Position numbers and translations under genes: made by a program. A DNA stretch of 64,000 bases from Naganishia liquefaciens. Its lineage: Eukaryota; Basidiomycota; Tremellomycetes; Filobasidiales; Filobasidiaceae. Below are positions 37,260-49,400 of this stretch, in pieces (position 1 is the stretch's first letter; each line of letters starts with the position of its first letter). The notes below the pieces were generated by a model that made no database searches, was not told the DNA's origin, and worked only from the letters and a program-made list of their open reading frames with translations. The stretch spans positions 1,443,168 through 1,507,167 of the forward strand of contig BLZA01000030.1 of assembly GCA_013423385.1 (NCBI GenBank), given 5' to 3'.

Positions 37260-39221
37260 ATGTGTTGTCAGGCGAAATGGAAGAGACAGGCTATTCCGGA
37301 GCATAAGGTGATTTCGACAAGCGTACTCTGGGCTGAATGCTGGCAACTGACTTCGTGGGTCGCCTTTCAGTTTGACTTTATAGACACTGCAGAATTCCAC
37401 ACGAATGACTGGTTCACTCGTTTCCGGTAAGCATCTAGACGGCTCATCTTGCTAGGTGTCTGACCATTCTTGTCCCCGCCAGCTACCTTTTCGTCTACAT
37501 ATTTCTTCTCAAAAATCTCGCGGTGTACGCCCTTGACATCTATACGGCAGCGACCATGATCGCTTCCAGTACTTGGACCAATGTTATTTACCGGAAATGT
37601 GGTAACGACTGCGCAATCAAAATTCCTTTCGATATCGCCAAATGGGTGTTTGTTGGATGTATCGCATTCGGATTCCTACTTGTAGGTCTCGAACGGAATC
37701 CGCTTTGGACCGTATTCCTGATGCGACTTCTACCAGCTCGGATACGAAACCTGGAAGGCAAGAAGAGTCATCAAGAGTCGGGATATAGGGCTAGCATATA
37801 CCTCGATTTACGTGAACGATTACTACTCATTAAGTAAGTGGACAGACCTGTTGAGCTGCTTGGATTCTGAACTAACCCCTCGCAGAATCCTACGACACGT
37901 TCTGCTTTTTCTGCCAGATCAGTAACTCGACCAAGAAACAGGACGAATTCGCCTTTTTCGTCTTTTTCCAGTTCAAAGGTAAACCGACCGAATTACTGAA
38001 TAATTGGAACATCTCGCTGATTCATCCTCTATAGATTGGAAACGCCTGCTCCTCTCCGACGCTCCCCGTCAGGCGATCAACGCATGCACGCTCTACTCCT
38101 TCGCTTACGCCAACAACTTTCAAACACACGACTTGCCGGCGTACTGGGATAACTCGGTGTCGACATTGCTGCTGCTGTTGGCGATGGTTGCTACCGTTGC
38201 ATTATTCGCATGTAGTCTGCTGTTGATGATCACTGCAGCCGTCTGCTATGTCCCGCGTGAGTCAAACTTCAATGCTGAACAGAAGGGTGCTGACGGATCC
38301 CGCCTACATAGTCGTGTGTTATATTCAGGGCAACCTGAAGGAATACTGCTGCTACAAAGTTGACAAGCGAATCGGCGAGTTGTTACGCCATCGACAGCGG
38401 ATCCGGATCCGTCGTCAGCTTGCGCTTGAGAAACAAGCTGACCAGGGGGGAGTCCTGAAGGACAGGAACGGCAAGGTGGTTGGCACGCTAGCACAGCCAA
38501 CACTGCCCACCTTGGAGTTTATGGAGGACGACGACGACATGAGGATGCAGAATCAGCGGACGGGCAGGAGAAAGTCGATAGCGAGATTTGCGAGATCCTT
38601 GAGCAGGAAGCCGAAGCGGCTTGTTCCGGCTGCGGGGACAGTCGCCGATGAAGCTGGCGTGGGATTGCCGCCCTTGTCGAGTAAGTCAAGAGTACAGATC
38701 ATCTCGGTTCGATGTCTGAATGGCGTTTTCCTCGTGAGCAGGATCCATGTACCCAAGCAACGAAGTCTATCCCCTAAGACAAGGGGCCTTTGGAACATCC
38801 GCTGAATTGGGTGACCCGTATGGCAGGTAAGGCATGATCGTCATGTTCCATCAAAGTGTTTTAGTCTGACGGAGTTATGCTTTTCAGCCAAGTCAACCTT
38901 GCCGGTCAAGCCGAACCATTCGCCGGTACTGGTGCATATGCTCCGGCCTCAAATACGTATACCCAGTATCGAGCCGCTCCGATCTCCTACACGGTTCTTC
39001 CGGAGAGATCTGCGACAGATCATCAAATGCAATACAATCAAGGCTATCAAGCATCCGACACGGCGATCAATCCCGGACGCGGATTCGATGATCCGTCTAG
39101 CCTGCCGTATGACTATCCTGCTGCTCAGGGGTATTCACCGCCAGGACTCTATGACTGTGATGTGATCTACCGCGAGCCATCATTGAGTCAGCAAAGATAT
39201 GCTGGCCAGGCGCGATTCTGA
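37260..39221 (+). CDS. KCH1: KCH1/KCH2-type fungal low-affinity potassium transporter
   Basis: Exons begin 37260-37307 and 37371-37426. The N-terminus MCCQAKWKRQAIPEHK joins FDFIDTAEFHTNDWFTRFR, the hallmark of fungal KCH proteins. Hydrophobic segments follow: YLFVYIFLLKNLAVYALDI, KWVFVGCIAFGFLLVGLE and STLLLLLAMVATVALFACSL. The conserved KKQDEFAFFVFFQFKDWKRL and DAPRQAINACTLYSFAY lie between, then CYIQGNLKEYCCYKVDKRI. The cytosolic C-terminal tail is long, disordered, and Tyr/Gln/Ala-rich. Yeast Kch1/Kch2 promote K+ influx and activate the Ca2+ response to pheromone (known). Several short introns. Confidence 0.88.
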
Positions 39222-39862
39222 TGGGTGATTTGTAGCTTTGTGATTCTCGACGTTGTACCGCGCGCAGTGCGCCTCTGTATTCAAGGTTATCTTCTGCCTT
39301 ATGGAAGCATGTTTACAAAGTACAAGGCTTAGTGCGCGATCGACGGGCACCACCTCTCGCTGCGCTCGTCCCTTCTGATGCAAACAGACTTCGGTTGATG
39401 CGAATTCATCCTTGATGACTTCGCGCTTTCTCAGGAGCGCGTTTCAGGCTGAAACCAAAAATGATGAAGCGTGTTTGCGAAAAGGAGCGAAAGATCAGAC
39501 TTTTGATGGTATGATTCCTCCATCAGAGCCAAGACCGACTTCCTCATCATGGAATGATTTTGTGCCTGGCCGAGAGCATTCCTTCACTTTCCCACTCATC
39601 GATCAACTCAAAATGATTAGCACTTACTGATGGCGTCAAAGCTTCTTGGCGCAAGCCAGGGCGTCAATAAGCTATATATATACTGGACGTTCCAATCAGT
39701 ATGAGATGGCTCCATCTGTGTCTCGACCGTAAGAACGCCTGCCGCGATAACTTCTGGCTGACACCTACTCAACGCATCGCCTCAAAGGCTCTTCCCGCCT
39801 CGAGCCAGCTCTGTGCAACGTCTTCTGCAATATTTGCCGCTCTCGCCTTTGACTTTGGACAC
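39222..39862. other. KCH to CPL1-domain gene spacer
   Basis: This holds the KCH 3' end and the promoter of the CPL1-domain gene, with the TATA run noted separately. An in-frame ATG at 39701 exists but lies just downstream of the TATA run and would place the signal peptide internally. Confidence 0.5.
39673..39682 (+). promoter_or_regulatory. TATA box of CPL1-domain gene 1
   Basis: A TATATATATA run about 180 nt upstream of the chosen start codon (39863). A similar TATATA lies upstream of the second CPL1-domain gene. Confidence 0.5.
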
Positions 39863-41096
39863 ATGCTATCTCTGAGAACCCTGTTATGTTTCCTGATCGT
39901 CGTCAGTCCAGCCATGTCAGTAGCGCTCAATGCCGATTCTCGCGATGGTACTGGATCGTCCCCTGCGTCGGGTCGCCATAGTCGCGCCCGCTCACAAAAG
40001 GCCATCAGTCAGCAAAGTCGTGCATTTGAGCGCTCTCTCAAGGCAGATGGATGTCAGACCGTAGCCATTCAGGTACCGGCGGAAGGCTTGGGTAGCAAGA
40101 ACGCGTTGCTGGTGAGTCTTGCTCAGGTCGCCCAGAGGAGGCGTTCTAAGCTCACCCTTGTGGCAATACAGACTCTGATACCAAGCATCTGTCTGTGTAT
40201 ACAAAACGGGTACGGCGTTCGCCGTTTCACTTGACCGTATGACCGCTGATTCTTAGACCTGCCAGCGTTCTCACGCCCAACTCGCTCTCGGATCTTGAAG
40301 GGGCCGTTTTCAACTCCAAAAAGTTCCGAACCGCTGAAGCCTACTTTGGTCGGGAAGATATGGTGGTCGAGGCATCTATCAATATGGCGCAAACAGAGGT
40401 ACGGTTCTCGCTCGAAAGCCTGTCAGCCTGTCTAATTTTGACTGCCACTTGCCGTCATAGCTCGCGAAATCCGCCCTCACGTGCGACTACGCTGAAAACC
40501 TTGTACCGTCTTGCGCCAAACACTCCACCACTTCGTACCAGTACTCTGGACACATGTGCTATGCGTGTACGTCAAATTCTTTTCAGAGATCGCCTTGTGC
40601 CCGTTGCTCACCGTTATGTCCAGCCGTGGCGGTCGAGCCCGAGCTTGAGTTTGGAGAGTCTATCAGCAGCCACGTCCCAGCCGAGAAACCCAAGACCGAG
40701 AAGCCTTCCCGTCGCGGACTGCAGGCAAAGAATAAGTTCTGTACCTCGGGCCTTACCGCATGCGAGATGAGTGGAATCTCGTTGCAGGATGGAAGATCGC
40801 CCAAGTCACTTGCGTGTATCGATACTCAGAGCGATATCGAGGCGTGTGGAGGGTGTCCCTTCGCTGGGTCGGCTTCTGTTCAGGGAGATGACTGTACCGA
40901 AATGCAAGGTGTTGATGAGGTGATCGTGAGTACATATTTGAAAAGAGCTCTGGCATTGTGTCTTAGGCCATGCCTCCGTTAGTGCAATCGCGGTAGATGC
41001 GAGGCCCTCTCCTGCATGCGTGGATTCACGCTCAGTGGTACGGAATGCATAGAAACCGGATACACCCCTTTCTGGTCCAGAAGACAGTATGCTTGA
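39863..41096 (+). CDS. Secreted cysteine-rich protein with C-terminal CPL1-like domain (member 1)
   Basis: The start at 39863 gives a clear signal peptide (MLSLRTLLCFLIVVSPAMSV). Exons then read LIPSICLCIQNG (exon about 40171-40208), joining PASVLTPNSLSDLEGAV, LAKSALTCDYAENLVPSC and a cysteine block. The end is the CPL1-like domain: CTSGLTACEMSG, ACIDTQSDIEACGGCPFAG, DDCTEMQGVDEVI, and after an intron CNRGRCEALSCMRGFTLSG, ending RRQYA. In Cryptococcus the founding member CPL1 is a secreted protein needed for capsule and linked to host interaction (known for that protein only). Here the role is unknown; secretion to the cell surface is inferred. The upstream module CxCxxNG...LTPxSxxDLE recurs three times in the gene at 46462-49552. 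Confidence 0.82.
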
Positions 41097-42044
41097 AGGA
41101 CAAGAGAATGGAATGAATGCAGCTGGAAAACGGGGATTGATGCAATAGACAATGACGAGTTTTGGGAAATACGGGTTTCGACGGAATTGCAGCGAATCAA
41201 CAGAGATTCATCTTATTCATATAAATAGCGTGTCGAAAATCACATAGAGGTATCGAAGAAAGCAGAAAGTGATTTGTTGATCTATCCAAATTACTCATAG
41301 CCCGCCACCCTTCTCCCGAAAACGTCACTGGCGCTCGTCAGCTTGCCCGCCGTAACGATAGCGGCTGGACTCAGTCGCAGACAATCGTTCTCGGCGATCA
41401 TAGATATTCGTTGTCGCAATGCCTGATCCCTTGTAAAATTACCTGTCGACAGCTGGAGCGGCCTCATTGCTTGTACAAGCATCTCTCAGATCAGATCAGA
41501 AAGGCTTCTATGGTTTCACGGGTTCAACTGCATATGCATTCATGATATTCGCCCATGGGCTCTGTATCGCATGTTGAGCAGACTATAATCACAGCGAGCC
41601 CTAATAGCGTCATGTAGCCGCAATCAGCTGTCAATAGGGACTGTAATGATTGGCATGTCGAACGAAAGAAGCCGAGTCCGAGTAGACTAGGATCATCGAC
41701 ATGGATGCTGCAATGAAAGACGACCCTTCAGGATTTGAAGCATACTCGTAAGTAATCGTCAAAAGAATTCCGACTTTAGCGCGGTCTCTGCGCTTAGATT
41801 TTTGCTGCTTTGCACATTCCTCGCTGTGGCCTCCGCGGAACTGCGCCTTTGGCTGGCACGCTGGCACGCTGTCCTAGCGTTTCGGCTCTGGCAGGCGACT
41901 CAGCGGAACCAGCCCCGCACCGCCGACATCATCGACATTGCCGTCGTCGTTGACGCCCGCGATCTTGTCAAGACCCTTTTTTCTTCGCACCGATCCGACT
42001 CGTTCGCCGTCAAGACCTTTTCGACAACAGAAAGACATCTCAAA
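41097..42044. other. Intergenic region upstream of RPL2
   Basis: About 950 nt without a recognisable gene; the proximal part should be the RPL2 promoter. A direct repeat GGCACGCTGGCACGCTG lies near 41855-41871. Confidence 0.45.
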
Positions 42045-43095
42045 ATGGGTGTAAGTGGTTGGAGATTGGAACGGTTACGACGGGAAACGGTTGTTTGCGG
42101 TGCTGCGTTCGAGGAACGATTCGGGATAGCAGGAAGGATTATCTGGAAAGTCACACGGGCAGGGAAGGACGGATTGGAGATGCAAGCGTAGGATGGAGAC
42201 GACAGGAATGCAGCAGCCGCAGACAACCAAACCGTTCGTGCCGTGATTCAAGAGCCGACACTGACCAATGCATCATTTCACAGCGAGTCATCCGAAACCA
42301 GCGAAAGAGCGGTGGTATCTTCAAGGCCCACACCCACAACAGGAAGAACCCTGCTCGATTGAGGGCTCTCGACTTCGCCGAGCGAAACGGATACATTCGA
42401 GGTATCGTCAAGGACATCATCCACGACACTGGTCGAGGTGCTCCCTTGGCTACCGTTCTCTTCCGAGACCCGTACCGATACAAGCAGCGAACCGAGACCT
42501 TCATCGCCACCGAAGGTCTTTCCACCGGATCGTTCGTCTACTGCGGAAAGAAGGCCACCCTCAACATCGGTAACGTCTTGCCGATCTCTGCCTGCCCCGA
42601 AGGTACCATCGTCTGCAACGTCGAGGAGAAGGTTGGAGACCGAGGAGCGTTGGCCCGAACCTCGGGTAACTACGCCACCGTCATCGGTCACTCCGACGAC
42701 GGCAAGACCCGATTGCGAATGCCCTCCGGAACCAAGAAGACTATCGCTTCCAACGCCCGAGCCACCGTCGGTATCGTCGCTGGTGGTGGTCGAGTTGACA
42801 AGCCTTTGCTCAAGGCCGGTCGAGCCTTCTTCCGAGCCAAGTCCAAGCGAAACAACTGGCCCAAGACTCGAGGTGTTGCCATGGTGCGTATCGAGATGCA
42901 GAGAGCGATATGGATAGAAATACTGATTTCGCGCTCTAGAACCCCGTTGATCACCCTCACGGTGGTGGTAACCACCAGCACATCGGTAAGGCCTCGACCA
43001 TCTCGAGGTTCGCATCCGCCGGTCAGAAGGCCGGTCTTATCGCTGCCCGACGAACCGGTCTTATCCGAGGTACCGCCGGCAAGGTCGACGTATAA
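42045..43095 (+). CDS. RPL2: 60S ribosomal protein L2 (uL2, RPL8 in animals)
   Basis: Exon 1 is only ATGGGT (42045-42050). Exon 2 is 42284-42883 and exon 3 42940-43095; together 253 aa, the usual length. It reads [20 protein letters not shown] and [20 protein letters not shown], and ends with the peptidyl-transferase-proximal loop [20 protein letters not shown], the universally conserved uL2 histidine region, then RGTAGKVDV. It is an essential component of the large subunit (known). Of 26 arginine codons 23 are CGA and three AGG. The CGA runs create a spurious 245-codon antisense frame (42278-43015). The first intron (233 nt) is long for this window, as is common in ribosomal protein genes. 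Confidence 0.97.
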
Positions 43096-43885
43096 TTGCC
43101 ACGAAAATCGGTCGGGACTCGGTGAACGGGGATGTGACAGGGATGATGGAGATGTCAAGGCCCGACGGGAAGGTGGGATTGGCGTCTCACAGGCGACTGA
43201 AGGCTATGCTGGACGTTCGGTGGGACTTTGGCGCCGTTGTTTGGGATGGTCAGCGGTCGTCGCAAGGATACTTTGCTCGCGCAGCGGAGCGCCTTGTACT
43301 CGATTACGCCATGCTGGAAATCAAAATTCTTCGTGGTGAAAAGCAATTATCTGGCCAGTGCTTGGGTTAGATTTGAGAAGCGGCCCAGGCCTCCGTTCTC
43401 TACGGATGTTGCACGTCCATTGTCTCGTCTCTCGAAATGACCGTTTTCTACGGTGCAGATGCATCGCATATATGGACTCAGCGTCTGGACTCTGTCATGA
43501 GTGCTTTACTGACAGTCGGCCTGCGATGGGACACATGATGCGGATTTGACACGCTGGGACTTGGCCTTGTAGCGTCTGATTCAAACGTACACGCTGTGAC
43601 TCAAGTTGTGTATCTCTGGATCCTCCAAGCATCATGTCGGCGCAAAGGCGCTCGAGAACATGGGCGTTGAACAGCTTGTCCTTCTCGCTAGGCTGTTCTA
43701 CGTTGCAATCACCGCAATCTCGCCGGCCGCCGAGCTCGATCGCCGCCGCCGCGCGCCCACGCGCTGGACCGGTGGATCCGGTTCACGCAGGAGCCATCCT
43801 ATGGGGAGGTAGTCTAGATGGGCCGAAGAGTAGTTTGACCGTATGTACATGTACGCTCGACCCGATTTGGCATCATCGACGCATC
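43096..43885. other. Spacer between RPL2 and SRP68
   Basis: About 790 nt containing the RPL2 3' end and the SRP68 promoter. Open frames (for example 43606-43812) show no family resemblance. Confidence 0.45.
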
Positions 43886-46280
43886 ATGTCATCGCAGAAG
43901 TCAGCAGATCTGTCTTTCTCCGGTGAGCTTGGCTTCGATACGGAATTGCTCAAGGGGCTCATTCCACGTTGCATTTCCAGTCTTGGACCTGCTCAACTCT
44001 GAGCGCAATGCGTTCGGTATGAGAGAAAAGGATTACGAGCGTTACCGGTAAGTCTTCCTCGGTTGACATTCCAGGCATCTCGCTCAATCATAGTGTTCCG
44101 TTCGGCAGACACCATTGCTCGAGCAAGATTCACCGGTTGCGACAGGTCACGGGCTCTACTCATGGAAATGGAAAGACGTTTAAAAAGGTTGACAAGGTGA
44201 CCGCGGACAAGGTCAAGGATGTGAAGTGAGCTGTATTGCATTTTCGTAACAAGTGCGTAAACTGACTGATGTGACAGAACCCTTCACCTTTTACTCTTCC
44301 AGGCCGAAAGGGCTCTGGTGTTCTCCGAGGAACTTCAACGCGAAGCCACGGCGACTGGTCAAAGCCAGAACGCCTCCATCTTTGCGATCAAGAAGGAACA
44401 GCACTCTCGCATTCGCAAGGCCCTAGGGTATGCTCTAGAGCTATACACCCTTGCCCAGGAACTGAGCGCTCGAGAGTCGGCCCGCCTCGATGCGTTGACG
44501 CTTGCGGAGATCGCCATCTACCTCTTGCATATCCAAGCGAAAGCAGCATTCGGCAAGTCTCATCATGACGAGGCCATCGTCAAATTCATCACACGGCGTA
44601 AACTCCTCGCACTTCTCTCGGACACGGCCATCACCTCGCACGCCCAGGCGCTCGCAAACCAAGCGATGGACGAGTCGGATCCCTTGATTCGATTCTGCGC
44701 GTACAAGCAAGGCCGAAAGCAGGGCCAGACGCCGGCGGAGCAAAATGAAGTTGATGCGATTGTGGCCGACTTTGATGACGAGGCGTTCGAGGAAGGGCTT
44801 CCTGGCTATGCAAAGCTTGTCGAGCGGGTCACGCAGCAGATCGCACAACGTGATGCCGCAGAGGGAGGTGTCGCAAAGCAAATGTTGGAGCCTATCACCT
44901 GGGCCGGCGAGACGATAGAGATTCGAAACGCCGAAGTCGTCCGGGCGATGGTCAAGGCGCAATCGGCGGTAAAGTCGTTGCAGACGTCGGAAGCCAAGGA
45001 ACGGGAGCGGGAGGAAGGTGTCAAGAAGACGGCCAAGATGAGGACTGGAAGTAGGGGCAAGGCGATGAAGCGGTGGGATAATGCGTTGGCGGCATTGGGA
45101 GATGCAGAGGCTATTGCTCGTCGGCAGATTGTCGACGAGGTGAGTGTCAGCTTGAGGATGGGTTCGCGCTTCTCCACTTATGCTTCCATTCAGCAGGACT
45201 ATGCTCATGTCGCCAGCGGAGCCACTTTGACGTCATCCTCTCCGACGCTCGTTCATCAGTACATTCTCTTCCTGCTGCTTTCTTTCCGTATCAGGCGAGA
45301 CCTCCTCTTCATCGACTCGATGGAAGCACCATCTACGCGATCCATCGTCAAAACCATCAACGCCCAGACCACGAAGAAGAAGATCCAGAGCCAAGTCCTA
45401 GGCTCGCGGGCCTCGTCGAAGAAACAGGCCACTGCAAAGCACTATGCGAAAAGCGACATTTCCACGAGCCGATCAAAGCGCGAGGAGGCTCTCAAGGCAT
45501 TGCAGGCTGTAACCAAGCTGTACGACACGATCGTCCAGAGCGCAGAGCAAATCGCTGGCTTGACCATTGTCGAAGAGAGGGAGAATGTTTGGCGGGGTAT
45601 CAACGGTTTCGAAGCTTATGTCAAGACTGCCAAGTATGTCTCGTCGACTGCGAGAAGCTCAAGCGATGTCTAACTTGCCTTTTCTTGTGCACACTAGATG
45701 TCTGAGACTGGCTCAAATGCATGCGATCTTGCTTCCTACGCCTTCATACTCCAGCGCCATTCAGCTTACAAACCAAGCAACCAATTATCTGAACCGCTCG
45801 CGCGCTTCGCTGTTCCCCTCCGGAATTACAGCGATCGAAGATGCCGTGCAAGAGCCCGTTCGCGAAGTCACGTTGACCGATCTCGAACACTTGCAGCAGG
45901 ATCTGCGCGACCTCGAGAACGCGGCGAAGCGTGCCTGGTTCGGCCAGGTGATCAAGAAGCCTCTATTCTACGATACCGCTTTCAACTATGTCGATCTTCC
46001 TATGGATGCGCTGGAAAGGTTGGCTGGCCGAGGATCGCGAGATTCGGCAGCCCAGGCAACAGGATCTTCCTTGTTGGAAAAGGTAGCGGAGCCGGTCGTT
46101 GCCGCTGCTCAAGCCGTAACGGAGAAACTTGGTGTTCCAGCCAACGCTGTACCCGCTCGAATCGTCCGTGAATCTAGGCAGCGGGAAGCAACACCTGGCC
46201 CCGCGGATGAGATGGTGGAAGAGAAGGAGCAGCCAAAGTCGAGCGGATGGTTCGGAGGTCTTTGGGGCGGGAAAAAGTAG
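43886..46280 (+). CDS. SRP68: Signal recognition particle subunit SRP68
   Basis: ATG at 43886 (MSSQKSADLSFS), intron, then VLDLLNSERNAFGMREKDYERYR and RRHCSSKIHRLRQVTG, the 7S-RNA-binding start of SRP68. Tetratricopeptide-like helices follow: FQAERALVFSEELQREA, RKALGYALELYTLAQ, LLHIQAKAAFGKSHHDEA, DESDPLIRFCAYKQGRK. The C-terminus has KKPLFYDTAFNYVDLPMDAL, matching the SRP72-binding peptide (FDxAxNxxxxP). A charged tail ends GGLWGGKK. SRP68/72 form part of the SRP core that delays translation and assists targeting to the ER (known). Introns are few in the middle and normal at both ends. Confidence 0.93.
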
Positions 46281-46461
46281 ATCCATCTAACTGTGTCGCC
46301 TCTTTACCTATCAAGGACATCGTACAGTGTACAACAGACTTGGCATGTGCGGACACGATGCTTAGCGAGGCCTGTCCTTCATGGCAATGACTCGAAATTA
46401 TCTCCTTGAATCCTCGAACCGCCTTCTACCTGCTCACCCATCTAAAAGTCGTTTGATGGGT

Positions 46462-49400
46462 TCATCTCCTTCGCGTCGGCCACGAAGCCGCCACATACCC
46501 GGTATCCACAGCACATCGCGTATTATTCAATCGGTAGCCGGGTGAACAGCTCAAAGCCTCGCATCGTCCTTGATTGCACTGACCGAAGAACACAGTCTAT
46601 CAGCTAAAGCAGCTCGAACACACAAAATGCCTCTGTAAGGCACTTACAGCAATCTCGTCGGCCCCCTCCATCTCCGTACAATCCTCACCTTGGAGCTGAG
46701 ATGGTTCTGGGAATTGGCAGCCCCCACACGACTCAATGTTGCTCTGCGTATTCAGGCATTCCCAATTTACGGATCGACCTCTCAAGCGTTTACCACGGTC
46801 TCCGATGGTGCAGGCAGTCTGACCTCTTGGACATGACCTGGCTGCGTACCGCTCGCCCCTTCTTTCCAATGAGGGGATTCCGGATACGCAACTGCGCGCG
46901 CAAGTCATGCCGCAGAAACTGAAGTCCTCTTGGCAAGCTGTAGACCAGTCTTATGAGTTTGCGTACGCGAGAAGATACCGAAAGGTGGACTAACTGTAAA
47001 GACAACCATCTGCCATGTAGGCTCTAGTTTTATCACCTGACTGAGCGGGGCAAGCGAGAACTGCTCCCTCGTTGACTGAGCACTCGGTGCTGGGTGGCTG
47101 TGAAAGCGGGTCAGCTACGTGGCGAGTGAAACCAGTTGATTTACATACCAATAATTCTAATTGGTATAATGCACTCTCCCTCACTGCGGTCAGAGCCGCT
47201 TCTTCAGAACCAAAGACATCAACGGCTAGATCGAACATGGACATATCAGAATCGGTTCGCGCTGTCCTAAACCAAGAGTCTAGAAAGTCCTTGGACCACG
47301 GGGTGAGGACACTAGAAATTTATCTCAATCAGTGTTCCTCGCAACTTCATGTACTTCAATGCCCAGTAATGCCATGACATCGAGAGTTACCCACCCATTC
47401 TGCGCGCATAAGCAATCGGGTGCGGGAATCTGCGCGATCCGATAATCGCAAAAAGAGCACTCAGCATGAGGTGAGGGTCGGGAACTCAAAGCAGCACTTA
47501 CGCGGAACAACTGGGATCCAAAGTGTACAAGGGGTATCTCCACCGATCCGCATCGAGAAATTGGGTTGCAAAGGGCATGTTCCGGAATACACGAGTTTCC
47601 ACAGATTTGCATATCATCCTCGCAATACTGTTCTGAGCCATCATTACGCGTCAAACACCTGTCAGGTTCAGTTCGACACTGTCCATTACAAGGATGAAGA
47701 CCAGATTGACAAACTGTACAGCAGAAAAAGAGATTAGCGAATCACTGTAAATGCACATATGAGATGTGCCTGTACTAGTTCCAACCTACTATAAGAGCAC
47801 GTTCCGGAATCCACGGGGATCACGGGCAATCCTGTTTCCGTCTGACAAGTCAGTCTTGCGCCAGGCACGAAGGGACAATTATCGGAGGAGAGGGAATTGA
47901 GCTATACGAATAAGCAGGTGTCAACATCGGTTCTGTCATGATTGGTATCAAGGCATCGTCTCACCTGGTCTTGAATGTTGTAGTATAGTGCGTCAAACAC
48001 ATGCCATACATTCGGGTCCGAAGGGTCTGTCCAGTACGGTATAGCGTTCCGAATGACATCGTCATCCATATGTTCGCGGGCGAAAAGCTCGAATTCTTCC
48101 CATTCCAGGACACTGAGTATTATAGAAGTTTGCAGCAAAGCGCAAGTCAGCCATAGTTCCGCTCGGGGAAGGATCTGCTCTTACCCATTCGACACACAGG
48201 CACAAGTGGGCTCAAAAGTCTAGCGCAGTTTAGCGAGCAGCTCCTGAGTCTTCGCCTTTTCGACAAATCGTAGAACGGCCTGCACTTACATAGAGACCGG
48301 AGTCGCGTTGAGTGAGAAATGAGGGAGAGACCGTCCCGCACCAAGTCTTATCGCCGCATGTGGTACCAGAGGGCAAGCACATATCTCCGCAGACTTGCCT
48401 GTCATCCTCGCAGTATTGCTCCCCGCCATCGCGCCTTAAGCACCTTTCAGGGTCTGGGCGGCACTGACTGTCACAAGGGAAAAAAGTGGATTCACAAGCT
48501 GTAGTATCGCGCCATATCAATCTGTCGATGCCTGTGTGTGATCTGATATATGGAGGAGACTTACCGAAGTAAGTATTTTCATGATACCGTCCGTTTTGAT
48601 CGCCCTCAAGCCTGACAGCATTCTCGCTATGTGCACAGACAGGGTACATATGCGGGAAATAGCTGACATCGCTCGGAGGCATGGCATTGAGCTGTAAGAA
48701 CGGATCTTCAGAGCCGCATCGAAGTAAGGCGATGTTACCTCACACAGTCTGCTTACCTTGGTTGCTGCGTCGGTCCAGACGGTGGAGATGACATCGTTCA
48801 AGGAGCCATAGTACTTTACTGCATCATCCAGCGAACCGGGATCTAAGGGATTCATCACCATCGCTTCCAGGTCTCCGTACGAAGCAGGCGTCAAGTTTCT
48901 ATTGACAATGTGGTATATCGAGAAAGGGTTCTACCTTAGCACGCGTCAGATGAATTGAGAGAAACACTTTCAACACACCCGTCCAGGACGCAAACACATG
49001 TGGCAGGAAAATACTGCTCGGTTCGACCAAGAGGTAAGCCAATATGATCCGTCGATGTGAGGCTCAATATCCACTTACCAATATCCGTAAGGAGCCGGTC
49101 TTAGAGCTTAGGTACTCGATCGAGGTCCCAAACGTGTCGCACATAGTGTTGCCGCCCGCGAAGCACTGACTTGATTTTGGAATACAGGTTTTTCCGCAAT
49201 GTTTCTCGTCTGCCCAGCAACAATGCTGATCTTGGGGCGTGCAGATACCGTCACACAGTTTCTCGTCGGCTCGACACTCGTTTTCGGGTGGACAAAGCTG
49301 ACCACGAGGTATACACTCCGTTCCGCAAATGTGATGGTCCAAGTCGCAAACGACCTCGGGTTCGCATTGTACGTAGAATGGAAGGCATTCCGTTTTACAC

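Noticed and set aside
36772-37311. 179-codon ORF upstream of KCH
   Set aside because: No family resemblance, and it is out of frame with the conserved KCH start.
39701-39862. Upstream ATG for CPL1-domain gene 1
   Set aside because: It lies about 20 nt after the TATA run and would bury the signal peptide; the ATG at 39863 starts a clean signal peptide.
42051-42283. snoRNA in the RPL2 intron
   Set aside because: No convincing C/D (RTGATGA with CTGA) or H/ACA boxes; the CTGAC near the 3' end fits a branch point.
42278-43015. 245-codon antisense ORF across RPL2
   Set aside because: It is a shadow of the CGA/GCC/GGT-rich coding strand; its sequence is low-complexity and mirrors RPL2 codons, so it is not a gene.
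42059-43339. 426-codon ORF overlapping RPL2 from within intron 1
   Set aside because: It reads through both introns; the family sequence is only obtained with splicing.
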